Assembly (NCBI GenBank): GCA_023678885.1
Contig: CM042970.1
Span: 4,008,355-4,072,354, forward strand
Direction: 5' to 3'
From: Pogostemon cablin
Lineage: Eukaryota > Streptophyta > Magnoliopsida > Lamiales > Lamiaceae
Length of the DNA stretch: 64,000 nt
In this document: in pieces, positions 23,428-35,724 of the stretch
Numbering within the stretch: position 1 is the first letter of the stretch
Layout of the letters: each line of letters opens with the position of its first letter
Made by a program: the position numbers and the translations under genes
Notes under the pieces: model-generated
The model's database searches: none
The model's input: the letters and a program-made list of their open reading frames with translations, nothing else
What the model was told of the DNA's origin: nothing

Positions 23428-24213
23428 GAGAAAATATCAATTTTGGTCTTATATCTTTTACCAAATCCAATTTTAGTCCTTTAACTTTTAGTATTTTTAA
23501 TTTTAGTCATTTTAGTTTTAATTTTGGTCCTGTAACTTTTTAATTTTCAATTTTAGTCTATAAGTTTCAAATTTAGTCCTATATCTTTTTAAGTTATCAA
23601 AATTAGCCCTTTATCTTTTGAAATATGATAGAGAAAATATCAATTTTGGTCCTATATCTTTTATCAAATCCAATTTTAGTCCTACAACTTTTGATATTTT
23701 TAATTTTAGTTCTTTTAGTTTCAATTTTGGTCATGTAACTTTTAAAATTTCAATTTTAGTCCTATAAGTTTCAAATTTAGTTCTATATCTTTTGGAATTA
23801 TCAAAATTAGTCATATATCTTTTGAAATATGATATAATTTATAATATAACTAATTTTGAAAATAATAGGACTAAAATTGAAATTTTAAAATATATAGGAC
23901 CAAAATTGAATCTAAAAGGACTAAAATTGAAAATCCTAAAAGTTACAGGACTAAAATTGGATTTGGTAAAAGATACGGGACTAAAATTGATATTTTCTCA
24001 AATATGATATAATTTATATATGACTAATTTTGATAATTAAATAATATATATGACTAATTTTGAAATTTATAGGACTAAAATTGAAAATTTAAAAGATACA
24101 GGACCAAAATAGGACCAAAATTAAAATTAAAAGGATTAAAATTGAAAATCCTAAAAGTTACATGACTAAAATTGAATTTGCTAAAAATAGAGGACCAAAA
24201 TTGATATTTTCTC
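23428..24213. mobile_element. Nested palindromic element built of GGACTAAAATTGA words
   Basis: GAGAAAATATCAATTTTGGT starts at 23428 and again at 23631. Its reverse complement ends at 23999 and again at 24213. The inner palindrome (23631-23999) is flanked by AAATATGATA on both sides, a 10-bp direct repeat suggesting a Mutator-like target duplication. The whole is thus one palindrome inserted in the centre of another of the same family. Confidence 0.7.
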
Positions 24214-24324
24214 TTTTATTAGGTGTCTTCGAATCTTTCAAAAGGTAAGTTAAAGCAGATAATGTATGTAAACGTCTTCGACTCATTTAATACGAATAAA
24301 GTGTCAACAAAATATAATAACTAA

Positions 24325-24602
24325 TACTCCCTCCGTCCCAAACTCATTGTCTTACTTTCTATTTTTATCTGTCCAAACTAATTGTCTTATTCCAAAAAAG
24401 AAAATATCACATCAATCTCCACCCCCATCTTAATTACAATTTTACCACAATCACCTAACACACATAACATACTTTATAATTTATTTATTACCTAAATATA
24501 CCACAATACCCCTAAAAAGTCAATAAAGTTAATCAAAAAGCTACTTTTCTTAAACTTCATATTTACAGTAACTAAGACAACGGGTTTGGTATGAAGGAGT
24601 AT
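24325..24602. mobile_element. Stowaway-type MITE
   Basis: TACTCCCTCCGTCCCAAACT at the left and GTATGAAGGAGTA at the right bound about 278 bp. Confidence 0.75.
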
Positions 24603-24774
24603 AAGATTTAGTGATTAACCGTACAGACCAAATAAGGGTAGTAAGAGGTCGTTTGAAATAAAAATTATAAAACTCAGAAAATAAAAATATAAAATTTTAC
24701 TGTATATATATATATATATATATATACTCTTCGTCCCGTGTTAATGTTTAGTTTACATTTTGCACGTAGATTAG

Positions 24775-24969
24775 TACTCCCTCCGTCCATCCTTAATCTA
24801 TAATTTTACCATTTTGGGTCGTTCACTCTTAATCTATCAATTTCCCCTTTTAGACAAATGGGACTCACACATCCCACTAATACAACTACCTACTACACAG
24901 AAAATAATAATACTCCTTGATCTATGCGCAATAAGCAAACGGATAGATTGACAATGGACAGAGGGAGTA
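24775..24969. mobile_element. Stowaway-type MITE, inserted in a degraded Stowaway copy
   Basis: TACTCCCTCCGTCCATCC at the left and GGACAGAGGGAGTA at the right bound about 195 bp. A second degraded start (TACTCTTCGTCCCGTG) lies at 24724, so this copy seems to have landed in an older one. Confidence 0.8.
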
Positions 24970-25001
24970 TAATATTTTATAGATAGTGAGTTGAAAAAAT
25001 A

Positions 25002-25174
25002 TACTCCCTCCGTCCGGTTCTAAGGTGTCTGTTTGCTATGTACAGTGGGCGATTATATTAGAGGGAATTGGTGGACCATATTATGTACTTTTTTACTAAA
25101 TATGGAAATGGATACCTTTGAATCGGACGTAAAAAATAGTAAAATGAACACCTTAGAAGCGGACGGATGGAGTA
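25002..25174. mobile_element. Stowaway-type MITE
   Basis: TACTCCCTCCGTCCGGTTCT at the left and GCGGACGGATGGAGTA at the right bound about 173 bp. It belongs to the GGACCATATTATGTAC subfamily and is followed by a partial copy to about 25320. Confidence 0.85.
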
Positions 25175-26249
25175 ATATAATGTGTAATGGGTGGTTGTAT
25201 CAGTATTGTGTATGAGCCATATGTTGAATAATTAATTGTTTTGTGTGGGTTTCACCGAATAAAAAATGAATTGTAAACCTTAATTTGAAACAGACGAAAA
25301 TAAAAAATGTAAATAATAACGCGTGATGGAAAACGTACATATGTATGTAAGGTGTTTACATAATTATATTGACTATTACACAATATAATATTTATATAAT
25401 TAAAATTTTTTAAATCTATCCTCATACAACGTTCGGGTTTAAATGGTAGCTTGATTACAAACGGTGGGCTAAGATTTCAATATTGTTTTCTCATTTTTTC
25501 TTTGCCCCCAACAAAAATCATTAATTAATTGGAGAGTATTTTTCCTTTAGTAAGTAAATGCAGTCATGGAAACGGCACAGATCCCATCCAAAACCAATAA
25601 TTGCCCATCTGCCTCAGCAGAGCTCTAGGCCCCCTTTTACAAACTACTACCAACTCCGTTGTGATTGACTTTTCAAACAACTATTAGAGGAGACATTTAA
25701 TTTTCACGAGTACAATTATAAAGAGCAATGTCGTTTTTTTTTTAAAAGACAAAGTATCTTTCTCTGTCCATATTTAAAGCATAAGACTCCTTTGACTTAG
25801 GTATTTGATCACGTTTATATAGGCATAAAGATTAAAAAGTATTTTTTAATATATAATATAAAAAATAAAGATAAATTGATAATTTAAAAAGAAAAAATAA
25901 TTAAAGTTGTTGAGAACAGTGAATAAAATATAAAAAACTAAATAAAATTATTGAAAATGATGAATAAAATGTAAAAAGTAGATAAAATCTAGTATAATGT
26001 AATTTTACTATTATTGTAATGTGAATAAATACATGAGACACTTCAAAAATTGAAAGTGTGAATAAATATGTGAGATAGAGGGATATTATATTTTATTTTA
26101 TCTGTAGAAACATAAATATTCCTTCCTATAAATATAATTACATTTTATTAAATAGAACGGTACGAGTAATTATTTTTTAAACAGATACAGTATGGATATC
26201 CCAAAATTAGCGGGTAACCTACTCGTTCCCGTCCCTATACATTAACATA
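25175..26249. other. AT-rich intergenic DNA
   Basis: No gene. A decayed MITE-like stretch is likely at about 25760-26090 (TTTCTCTGTCC at one end, GAGATAGAGGGATA at the other). Confidence 0.4.
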
Positions 26250-26477
26250 TACTCCCTCCATCCCATAAAAAGAAATATAATATTTAGATGTGTAGTGGGT
26301 TTAGAGATATAATAATTTAATAAAGAGTTGATAGTTGTATTAGTGATGTGTGAGGGCCCCATAAAGATAAAGTAATTAATTTATATGAGTCTCATTTACT
26401 AAAAAAAGAAATGTAACTCTTGTAGCGGGACGTCCAAATTAGTAAAATGTAACTCTTGTAGTGGGATGAAGGGAGTA
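26250..26477. mobile_element. Stowaway-type MITE
   Basis: TACTCCCTCCATCCCATAAA at the left and GGGATGAAGGGAGTA at the right bound 228 bp. Confidence 0.85.
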
Positions 26478-26617
26478 TAATATTTTCTCAACCAGTTACA
26501 CATTAAATAATACAATATTTTTCAATCTCCGTACAAACAATAACGTAACATTATTCATGTGACGAAAAGAATAGACATTTATCAATAAAAATATATACAC
26601 TCATGATAAAACTTATA

Positions 26618-26847
26618 TACTCCCTCCGTCTCAGGCTAAGAGAACTATTTTTCAATTTTGGTCGTCCCACCCAAAGAGTCCTCTTTCCTTTTTTACACAC
26701 ATGGGACCCACACACCCCTCTAATACAATTAAAATATAGGACCCATACTCATACTAATACAACTACCAACTACACATTAAATAATAATACTTCTTAATTT
26801 ACGTGCAAAAAAGCAAATGACCCTCTTACGCCGGGACGAAGGGAGTA
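26618..26847. mobile_element. Stowaway-type MITE
   Basis: TACTCCCTCCGTCTCAGG at the left and CGGGACGAAGGGAGTA at the right bound 230 bp. Confidence 0.85.
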
Positions 26848-27444
26848 GTTTGTAGGTGAATTTCCTGCTAATTTTTTAATAAACAGCTGAATATAAAAAA
26901 GTAATTATTTCATACGTTTCGATAAAAAGTTTACATATACTTTCTCCACGTAGATTAGGAGATAGTCCCTCTGTCATATACTTATGTTCGCACTTTCCGT
27001 TTCCATCCATTCCACACTTATTTTCACCACTCAAAAAATGAACTTCACATTAACCAACAATCTCAAAAGTTATCTTTATTTAAAAAATGTCACTCCCACC
27101 TAACACACATATCATACTTTAATTACCTAAATATAGTACTACAATACCACTAAAAATCAATAAAATTAGTCAAAAAATAATTTTTCTTAAACTAGGTATA
27201 TTTACAAGAAGGTGAACATAACTATGAGACGTAAAAAAATATAATATTTTAATGTATAGTGAATATATAAAAATAGTCCATTACACCATTATTATTTTTC
27301 ATCGATTAAATATTACTTTTTGTTAGAAATATTATCACTTTTTATTAATCTCATATAAAAATTTACGTGAAACGATCTCATACAAGATTCTATCTTAAAT
27401 TATTTTACTCATTAATAGACGAGAAAACCCGAATATATATGGAG
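26848..27444. other. AT-rich intergenic DNA
   Basis: No gene. A degraded Stowaway-like stretch (about 26965-27235, AGTCCCTCTGTCAT start) is possible. Confidence 0.4.
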
Positions 27445-27673
27445 GCAGTATTAGTTTTCAAAACTTAATTAAATCGAAAAAGTAATTGTCTTAAAAAACA
27501 ACTACATCTATTTTCAAGACAAACGATGTTCGAATTGGATTCCGTGAAGATGAATTCTGCAGTATTAGTTTTCAAAACTTAATTAAATCGAAAAAGTAAT
27601 TGTCTTGAAAAAACAACTATATCTATTTTCAAGACAAACGGTGTTCGAATTGGATTCCGTGAAGATGAATTCT
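27445..27673. repeat. 114-bp tandem duplication
   Basis: GCAGTATTAGTTTTCAAAAC starts at 27445 and at 27559. The two copies are nearly identical and run up to the SINE that follows. Confidence 0.9.
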
Positions 27674-27742
27674 AAAAAAATGGTGTACCCCATCATTGGA
27701 GGCCCCCACCGCTCCTGCCCTAGAAATTGGTGAGGAGGTAAA
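27674..27742 (-). mobile_element. SINE, 3' fragment, cut by the Copia insertion
   Basis: On the minus strand this matches the 3' tail of the SINE copies at 57627 and 61886 (TTTACCTCCTC..., GGGCAG, GGTGGGGGCC, GGGTACACC). The rest of the SINE resumes at 35534, beyond the Copia element, with the GTAAA target duplication at the break. Confidence 0.8.
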
Positions 27743-28760
27743 TGTTGGGTACATGGGGTAGTTGTGGATTACTTTTGGTAAAATCGAGTCAAGAGTTACA
27801 CTCTTTCTTCTTAAGACGAAATTGCTCCGTACTTCAGGTGCTTACAGACTATAGCAATCGCCTCCAAGATACAACGACTTTGAATTTCGGACTTGTAACA
27901 CAACGAGTCCAAAATTATTGACGAACGAACTAATATTTTAGAACTTTCGGATTTGGGTAGGATAATTCTAGAACTAGTGGACTAGAATGTAATATGCTTG
28001 ATTTTGTATGCATGATTGGAATGAATTTTTCCAAATGAGTTGGAGGTCTATTTATAATAGTTGAAGAGTCATGGTGCCCCTTGAAGAATGGATATCTTGA
28101 TTCATTATGAGCCATTAGATCATGCCTCTTGATCAAGATCAAGATCTAATGGCTGAGATTGCACCTCTTCAGTTGAATTTTAAATTCAAATCTTGGAGCC
28201 ATATTTTCCCTCCAAAGCATCTTTGGGTTGAGTACAGGCCGGCACGGCCCAACGGCCCGACCCGACAGATGACCCGACCCGGTGACCAGCCCGACGTCCC
28301 GACCAACGGACAGACCCGACCCGGCAGCGATCGGTCTTCCCATGCGTCGGCTTGACTCACCTATCGAACCCGGTTTGAGTCCAAAAAGTGATCATGTGCA
28401 AGCGCGGCTAGACTTGGTTGGATTTACCATGTGGTCCACACATTTTATTTAATTCAATAATGTGTGTGGGTAATAATAAGGAGTTCAATTCTTCCATCTT
28501 TTTCCAATGTGGGACAACTTCCCACTTCAACATTCACTCTTCATTTTTCTTCTTTTTTCTTGTAATTAAATTGCAAACTTCATGTATTAATTACTCATTC
28601 ACCGGGAATTGGATTTGAGCAAACTTAGACACTAAATTCATGTGCTCGAAACGTAATTTTCGAATATGTAATTTGTTTTTATTTTCGACAAATGAAAATT
28701 TACAAGAACATTGGTCAAAAGTGGGCTTGACCCACTTCTATACTTTAACCAATTCCAACA
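27743..28760 (-). repeat. 3' LTR of the minus-strand Copia element
   Basis: It is 1018 bp and contains a GC-rich block (28238-28335) of CCCGACCCG-like short repeats, striking in AT-rich surroundings. Confidence 0.9.
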
Positions 28761-31700
28761 ATCCCCCACATGAATGTAATTAATGTATGTAGACTCTATC
28801 GAAAGTTCTGACGAACTGCTATTGCAATAGGATAGATAGCTTCCGGCTTTGAACCTTTCTTAGTAGAATGTCATCGGATTTACTTGCTGCTTAGTGAACA
28901 TGATGTCATGAACTAGTCAGCGTTTTGTGTAAACCAAGACAACGATACCCACACAATAATAATTCTAATATTCTTCGTTCTCACATTGTGTCCAATTCGG
29001 CCCTGGACCATCTTGGATTCATAAGTATTTTTCTCATTTGAAGCGGCCAAACTTCACACTTATATAGGTGATCTCCTATATATAGTATCCTGCTATACTC
29101 CACCTTTAAGGTATAGGAATCATTAAAAGTTTTAAAGGCTTACCCTTTACTACACTTCTGCAGACTTGCACTTGATTTGTTTGAGAATGAGTTGAAATTA
29201 TATTTCAAGTGCTATTTCAGAACATTTACAACTTAGTTGTCTTATTGAACCATGTTCTCGGGATCTCCAATCATCATGGTTAAGTTACTGCTATAAACGT
29301 TCTTTAGTGCATGGATTTTAAACCCATTCCCATTACTGCACTTGTCATTAGATCTTTATTTATGCCTTTTGTCAGTGGATCTGCGATATTTTCTTAGACT
29401 TTACATAGTCGATGGAAATTACCCCACTAGAGATCAATTACCTAACGGTATTATGTCTTCTTCTTATGTGTCGAGATTTACTATTGTACATGTTACTTTG
29501 TGCTCTCCCAATAGTTGTCATGCTATCATAATATATCAATCAGTTATCCAATTAGCATTCGTGAATCCTTCGACCACGGCTGGATATCTTGTATACAGTA
29601 TCCCATAACTTAGAGTATGTTTCAAATATCTAAGTACTCTTGTCAATGCTGTCTAATGTTCTTCATTTGTATTGCTTGTGAACCTACTAAGTTTATGAAC
29701 AGAGTATGTTATATCCGGACGTGTACAGTTTGTTAAGTACATTAAGCTTTCGATAATTCTTGCATATTTCTGTTGTGATATGAGTTCGCCTTTATTTTTG
29801 GCTAGATGTAGATTCACATCCACAGGAGTTTTAGTCGGGGGTAAGTCAAAGGCATTGAATTTCTTAAGTATATTCTCTACGTAGTGAGATTGTGTTAAGA
29901 CAATTCCGTCAGGTTATCTAGAGATTTTTATCCCTAGTATAACATCAGCCTCACCCATATCCTTCATGTCAAAATTCCTTTTCAACATGTTCTTAGTATT
30001 CACAATTACTTTGTGATTACTTCCTATTGTGAGCATGTCGTCTACGTATAGATATACAATTACATACTCATTAGGCGTGCCTTTTATATAGACACATTTG
30101 TCATGTTCGATGATTTTGAATCCATTTGATAGAATAGTTTGATCAAGCTTTTGATGCCATTGTTTAGGTGCTTGTTTTAATCCATATAATGATTTTATTA
30201 ACTTGCACTATTTCTTTTCTTGGCCAGGGGCAACAAACCCTTCAGGTTGTTCCATATATATCTCCTCTTCTAATTCACCATTTAAGAAAGTTGTTTTGAC
30301 ATCCATTTGGTGTATCTCAAGGTTATGCAAAGCTGCAATTGTGATGAGAACTCTAATGGATGAAATTCTTGTCACAGGTGAATATGTATCAAAGAAATCA
30401 TATCCTTCCTTTTGTTTGAACCCTTTAGCTACCAAGCGAGCCTTGTATTTGTCAATTAAACCATCAGCCTTATATTTCTTCTTTAGGATCCATTTGCATC
30501 CTAAAGGTTTGTTGCCCGGTGGTAGATCGACCACCTCTCACGTATGGTTTTGCATAATGGATTCAATTTCGCTGTTGATAGCCTCTTTCCAGAGAGGAGC
30601 ATTTGGACTAGACAATGCTTCTTGTATTATTCTCGGTTCATTTTCTAGCATGTAGCTTATAAAATCAGGACCAAAGGACTTTTCCTTCTTAGTTCTTTTA
30701 CTACGTCTTGGTTCTTCCTCCCTTTGAGGTAAACCTTTATCTATAGCGTCATGAGTTCTTTTATGCAAGCTCACTTCTTGTTTTTCCTTCTTAAGAAAAA
30801 TGTTCTCAAAGAACACTACATTTCTAAATTAAATAGTCATTCCCTCATTCATTTCAGGAACTTCTGACTTATGAACCAAGAAACGATATACACTACTATT
30901 GTATGCATAGCCAATAAAGATGCAATCAACTGTTTTGGGTCCTAGCTTTACTTGTTTTGGTTTAGGTACCTCAACTTTTGCTAGGCACCCCCACACTTTG
31001 AGGTAACCGTATGATGGCTTCCTTCCTTTCCATAATTCATATGGAGTTTTATCTCTTTTCTTGTGTGGTAGTTTATTAAGAATGTGGTTTGCCGAAAGCA
31101 CCGCTTCCCCCACATGTTCTGGGTAGGCCCGAGCTGATTAACATAGCATTCATCATCTCTTTGAGAGTTCTATTTTTTCCTTCGGTAACACTATTAGATT
31201 GTGGTGAGTATGGTGTTAGATTTGTATACTAAAAGCCTTTCTTATTGAAGAATGTTTTAATAATTTTATTTGAAATGAGAATCATTTGATTAGACGTTTT
31301 GCATATTATAAATTGTTTATTTATATGTTTGTGCAAAAGTCCATTACTTTATACTGTAGATGATATGTTGTGCGATAATACGCGTAAGATCATATTATCG
31401 GTTTCCTTATAAAGTATAAACAGATGCTCACAACCGAGATAGACGGGGACTATCTATCGGGATGGTTGTAGTGTGATTTGGTATTAGTTTGTCTTGACTA
31501 TAGAATCACATTAGTGCACCTTGTGTGTATTGAGTAGGACTGCTTGAGATCGTTCAACTTGTACTGCCAATATAGGAGAACTTGATCTCAGTTATTATGG
31601 ATGTTCGTGCTCTTAATCCCTATACAATAACCTCGACACGTAAGGCAGTATATATTTCTTTGATTCATTAATGGGTGAGATTTACATGTATTAAATCAAC

Positions 31701-34175
31701 AAACTCGGTGAGTTGGGAAGTAGTGCTATCTCTATGGTGTGCTGTTGATTGTAGAAGGAATCCATGTCCGACATAGGTAAATGATGTCCCCTTGAGGAGC
31801 TCATAAGGTTTATCATGTAAATCTTGCAAGTGGATTAATTCCGGTATGATAATAAGGTTGAGTGATACTACTCTCGGATGAGATATTAATTAATGGAGTT
31901 ATCAGTAACTTAATTAATTAATGGACATTGTATATCTTAAACATGGAGAGACTGTCGGGCTCATAATAAGAAAGAGCCCAAAACATAATTTTGGGATTGG
32001 ATGGGTAGTGCAATAATAATATTTTAGTGGACTATATTATTATTATTGGATTTAATTATAAGCTTTGAGCTAAGCTTGGTTTATTAAATTCAATTGAGGC
32101 CAAATCCAATTTCTCCTCCTGGTCCGTACTGTAGCCGAATAATAAGTCATCTCAGCTTCTGGAAACCTACACTCTGCGCCGTTTTTGGACGTGAGATAAG
32201 GAGAGAAGTAGATTGAGAGAATCCTACAGATTGTTGCCCACTCAACATCAGGATTGGACTTGGGTCATACAGCAGAAGATCAAGAGGTAGTTCTCTGCAA
32301 CGATTCATCCTCTACATCAACCCTGAAGAAAGGTAAACTTTAATGATTGCTTCCGCTGTTATTGTTTATTTATATTCCTAACGGATCACGCTGAACCAAA
32401 CGATCCAATCGCCAATATATGGTGCTGTGGTTAGATGAATAATGCCATTTTGCAGACAAAATTCTTCAAATGGAGTCACATATTCTCCACCTCTATCACT
32501 TCGAATCATTTTGATTCCAATGCTTAGTTGATTTTCGACTTTATTCTTAAAGTTTATGAATGCATCTTTTGCTTCATCTTTCCCTCTTAGAAGATATACA
32601 TAACAATACCATGTGCAATCATCGATAAATGTAATGAAGTAATTCTTACCCCCTCTTGTTGGTGCGAACTTTAAGTCACATATATCAGTATGGATTAGTT
32701 CTAGAGGTGTAGTACTTCTTTCCACTGAATGAAATAGAGCTTTTGTCATTTTTGCTTCAACACAAATTTAACATTTCTTTTGTGGATCTAGTTCCATTAT
32801 TGGCAACAAATTTAAGTTGACTAATTTTCTTAGCAAATTTAAACTTGCATGTCCTAATCTATCATGCCATATATTAGAACTCTCGACCAAGTAAGAAACA
32901 ACTTTTCCTTTATTTTTAATATCACAGTGTACAGTCATTACATTTAGTTTGAAAAGCCCTTTTCAAGGTAACCTTTTTCCTACAAACATACCACTTTTGG
33001 ATAGTACATATTTGTCAGACTCATACACTTGTCTAAATTCGACTTTACTAAGCAATGATCCAGACACTAAGTTCTTGCGGATGTCAGGGACATGCAACAC
33101 ATCCACAAGTTGGAGCTCTTTTCCCGACGTCATCTTCAATACAATTCTGCCTAGTCCAACGACTTCGGATGTTGAATAATTTCCCATAAATAATTTTCTA
33201 CCATTTATCGGTATGTAGGTAGAGAACATTTCCTTGTCTGAGCAGATGTGTCTTGTAGCTCTACTATCCACAAACCATTCTTGTGGATTATCTACATGAT
33301 TTGCTTCAAAGACCATAGCGACTAGGTTTAGTTCGGACAAGTTGGCGGATACCGACTTCTCTTCTGCTAGGTTAGCTCTGCTGTTATTTTCCTTCTTTGG
33401 TTGACGATATTTTTTCGCCATATGTCCGGACTTGTCACAGTTGTAGCAGTTGTCTTTAATCTTCTTTGCAGGCTTTTGCATTTTGTCATTTCGCTTTCTC
33501 TTTCGTTTGCCTCGGATTCAGCCAAGTTAATTCTTGCCTCTTTGTTAGACTTGATTTCAGACTTTCGATTGCCTTCTTCGATCCTTAGTCTCACGATCAA
33601 GTCCTCAAGCCCCATTTCTTTTCTTTTGTGCTTGAGATAGTTCTTAAAATCTTTCCATAGAGGCGGTAGCTTTTCAATTAAAGCAGCTACTTGAAAAGAT
33701 TCACTCAATTCCATACCCTCGGCATAGATGCCATGTAGGATCAATTGTAGTTCTCTACTTAATCCAATACAGTCTTGGAGTCCAACATTTTGTACTCAAG
33801 GAATTGTGTGACTATGAATTTCTTCATTCCGGAGTCATCATCTTTGTATTTCTTTTCAAGTGACTCCCATAATTATTTAGAAGTTTTAAAATCTGTATAA
33901 ACATTATAAAGTGAGTCATCTAACCCGTTTAGAATGGAGTTACGACACATGAAGTCACTATGTTTCCAGATTTGAACGACAACTTTCTTTTGATCATCAG
34001 TTTAATCTTCTTCAACCGTTGGAGCAACTTCCGTCAGAAAACGGGCGAGGTTGAGTGTTGTTAAGTAGAACAACATTTTTTGTTGCCAACGCTTAAATTC
34101 AGTTCCATCGAACTTAGGCGGTCTCTCGGCGTAAACATGTGCAGTAGTAACAGTAGCAGGTACATCAGTAGCCAT
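28761..34175 (-). pseudogene. Copia gag-pol polyprotein, broken
   Basis: Reading on the minus strand, gag begins at 34175 (MATDVPATVTT, then KFDGTEFKRWQQKMLFYL) with an early stop near 34004. The zinc knuckle (about 33448-33405) reads CYNCDKSGHMAKKY, so its last Cys is replaced by Tyr. The protease motif near 33275 is WFVDSRATRHIC, with Arg for the active-site Gly. Integrase has HTD and SDRGGEY (32700-32490), then the solo LTR, then SNSVTEGKNRT (31190). RT shows KARLVAKGFKQ and HQMDVKTTFLNG (30430-30280) and the YVDD catalytic box at 30037-30048. RNase H should lie below about 29500 but is hard to read. Order GAG-PR-INT-RT-RH defines Copia. Confidence 0.88.
31214..32417. mobile_element. Solo LTR inserted in the Copia integrase
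   Basis: A 1204-bp sequence starts TGTTAGATTTG and ends CGCCAATA (TG...CA with C changed to T). It is bounded by TATGG at 31209-31213 and 32418-32422. The Copia integrase frame resumes cleanly across it. It has no internal coding region, primer site or second LTR, so it is best read as the recombination product of a once complete element. Orientation is not certain. Confidence 0.85.
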
Positions 34176-34204
34176 CTTTAAATACTAGAATTTCATCTTA
34201 AGAT

Positions 34205-35533
34205 TGTTGGGTATATGGAGTAGTATTTAAAACGGCTTATGGATTACTTTTGGTAAAGTCGAGTCAAGAGTTACACTCTTTTTCCTTAAGACGAAATTAC
34301 TCCGTACTTCTGGTGCTTACGGACTATAGCAATCGCCTCCAAGATATGATTTTGAATTTCGGACTTGTAGCACAACGAGTCCAAAATTATCAGCGAACGA
34401 ACTAATATTTTAGAACTTTCGGACTTGGGTAGGATAATTCTAGAACTAGTGGACTAGAATGTAATATGCTTGATTTTGTATGCAGGATTGGAATGAATTT
34501 TTTCAAATGAGTCGGGGTCTATTTATAATAGTTGAAGAGTCATGGTGCCCCTTGAAGAATGGATATCTTGATTCGTTATGAGCCATTAGATCATGCCTCT
34601 TGATCAAGATCAAGATCCAATGGTTGAGATTGCACCCCTTCATTTGAATTTTAAATTCAAATCTTGGAGCCATATTTTCCCTCCAAAGTATCTTTGGGTT
34701 GAGCCCAGCCCAACCCAACAGATGGCCCGACCCGGTGACCATCTCGATGGTCCGACCCGATGGACAGACCCGACCCGGCAGCAACCCAACCCGATTTAAC
34801 CGGTCTTCCCATGCGTAGGCTTGACTCACCTATCGAACCCGGTTCGAATCCAAAAAGTGAAGAATGGATATCTTGATTCATTATGAGCCATTAGATCATG
34901 CCTCTTGATCAAGATCAAGATCCAATGACTGAGATTGCACACCTTCATTTGAATTTTAAATTAAAATCTTGGAGCCATATTTTCCCTCCAAAGCATATTT
35001 GGGTTGAGCCCAGCCCTGCCCAACGGACCGACCCGACAGATGACCCAACCCGGTGACCGGCCCGACGTCCAGACCCAACCTGGCAGCGACCCAACCCTGT
35101 TTGATTGGTCTTCCCATGCGTCGGCTTGACTCACCTATCGAACCCGGTTCGAGTCCAAAAAGTGATCATGTGCAAGCGCGACTAGACTTGGTTGGATGTA
35201 CCATGTGGTCCACACATTTTATTTAATTTAATAATGTGTGTGGGTTATAATAAGGAGTTCATTTCTTCCATCTTTTTCCAATGTGGACAACTTCCCACTT
35301 CAACTTTCACTTTTCATTTTTCTTCTTTTTTCTTGTAATTAAATTGCAAACTTCATGTATTAATTACTCATTTATCCGGAATTGGATATGAGCAAACTTA
35401 TACACTAAATTCATCTACTAGAAACGTAGTTTTCGAATATACAATTTGATTTCATTTTTGACAAATGAAAATTTACAAGAACATTGGTCAAAAGTCGGCT
35501 TGACCCACTTCTATACTTTAACCAATTCCAATA
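34205..35533 (-). repeat. 5' LTR of the minus-strand Copia element, with internal duplication
   Basis: It is 1329 bp, 311 bp longer than its partner. A 305-bp segment starting TGAAGAATGGATATCTTGAT occurs twice, at 34553 and 34858. The two copies differ in the CCCGACCCG block; the second is more like the other LTR. Confidence 0.9.
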
Positions 35534-35705
35534 GTAAATCGCAGGATGTGTCTCAAGTGGCTTATAGAGAGGACTCACTATTAAACTTGTGCTTGCAAGG
35601 GACCAAATTCATGCCAAAGGCAGGATTCGAACCCCCACCCTACAACAACCAAGCTCAGTTGGAAGACTTTTCCATCCTCTCCTCTATCACTTGAGCTAAT
35701 TGGTT
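35534..35705 (-). mobile_element. SINE, 5' fragment, continuing from 27674-27742
   Basis: On the minus strand it holds a tRNA-like A box (TAGCTCAAGTGA at 35687-35698) and B box (GGTTCGAATCC at 35623-35633), followed by the SINE body. Joined with 27674-27742 it makes one copy of about 240 bp, split by the 7.8-kb Copia element. Confidence 0.8.
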
Positions 35706-35724
35706 GCTGTAAGATTATTACGAT

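Larger units (their letters stand above)
27743..35533 (-). mobile_element. Copia LTR retrotransposon inserted in a SINE
   Basis: LTRs at 27743-28760 and 34205-35533 start TGTTGGGTA and end CCAACA/CCAATA. GTAAA is duplicated at 27738-27742 and 35534-35538. The coding strand is minus: gag starts at 34175, followed by protease, integrase, RT and RNase H down to about 28800. A purine tract (minus strand ATGTGGGGGAT) abuts the left, 3' LTR. The element is dead through stops, frameshifts and a solo LTR inserted in integrase (31214-32417). Confidence 0.9.

Noticed and set aside
30203..30655. A 150-codon open frame on the + strand.
   Set aside because: It is the antisense shadow of the Copia reverse transcriptase on the minus strand, which carries the real motifs.
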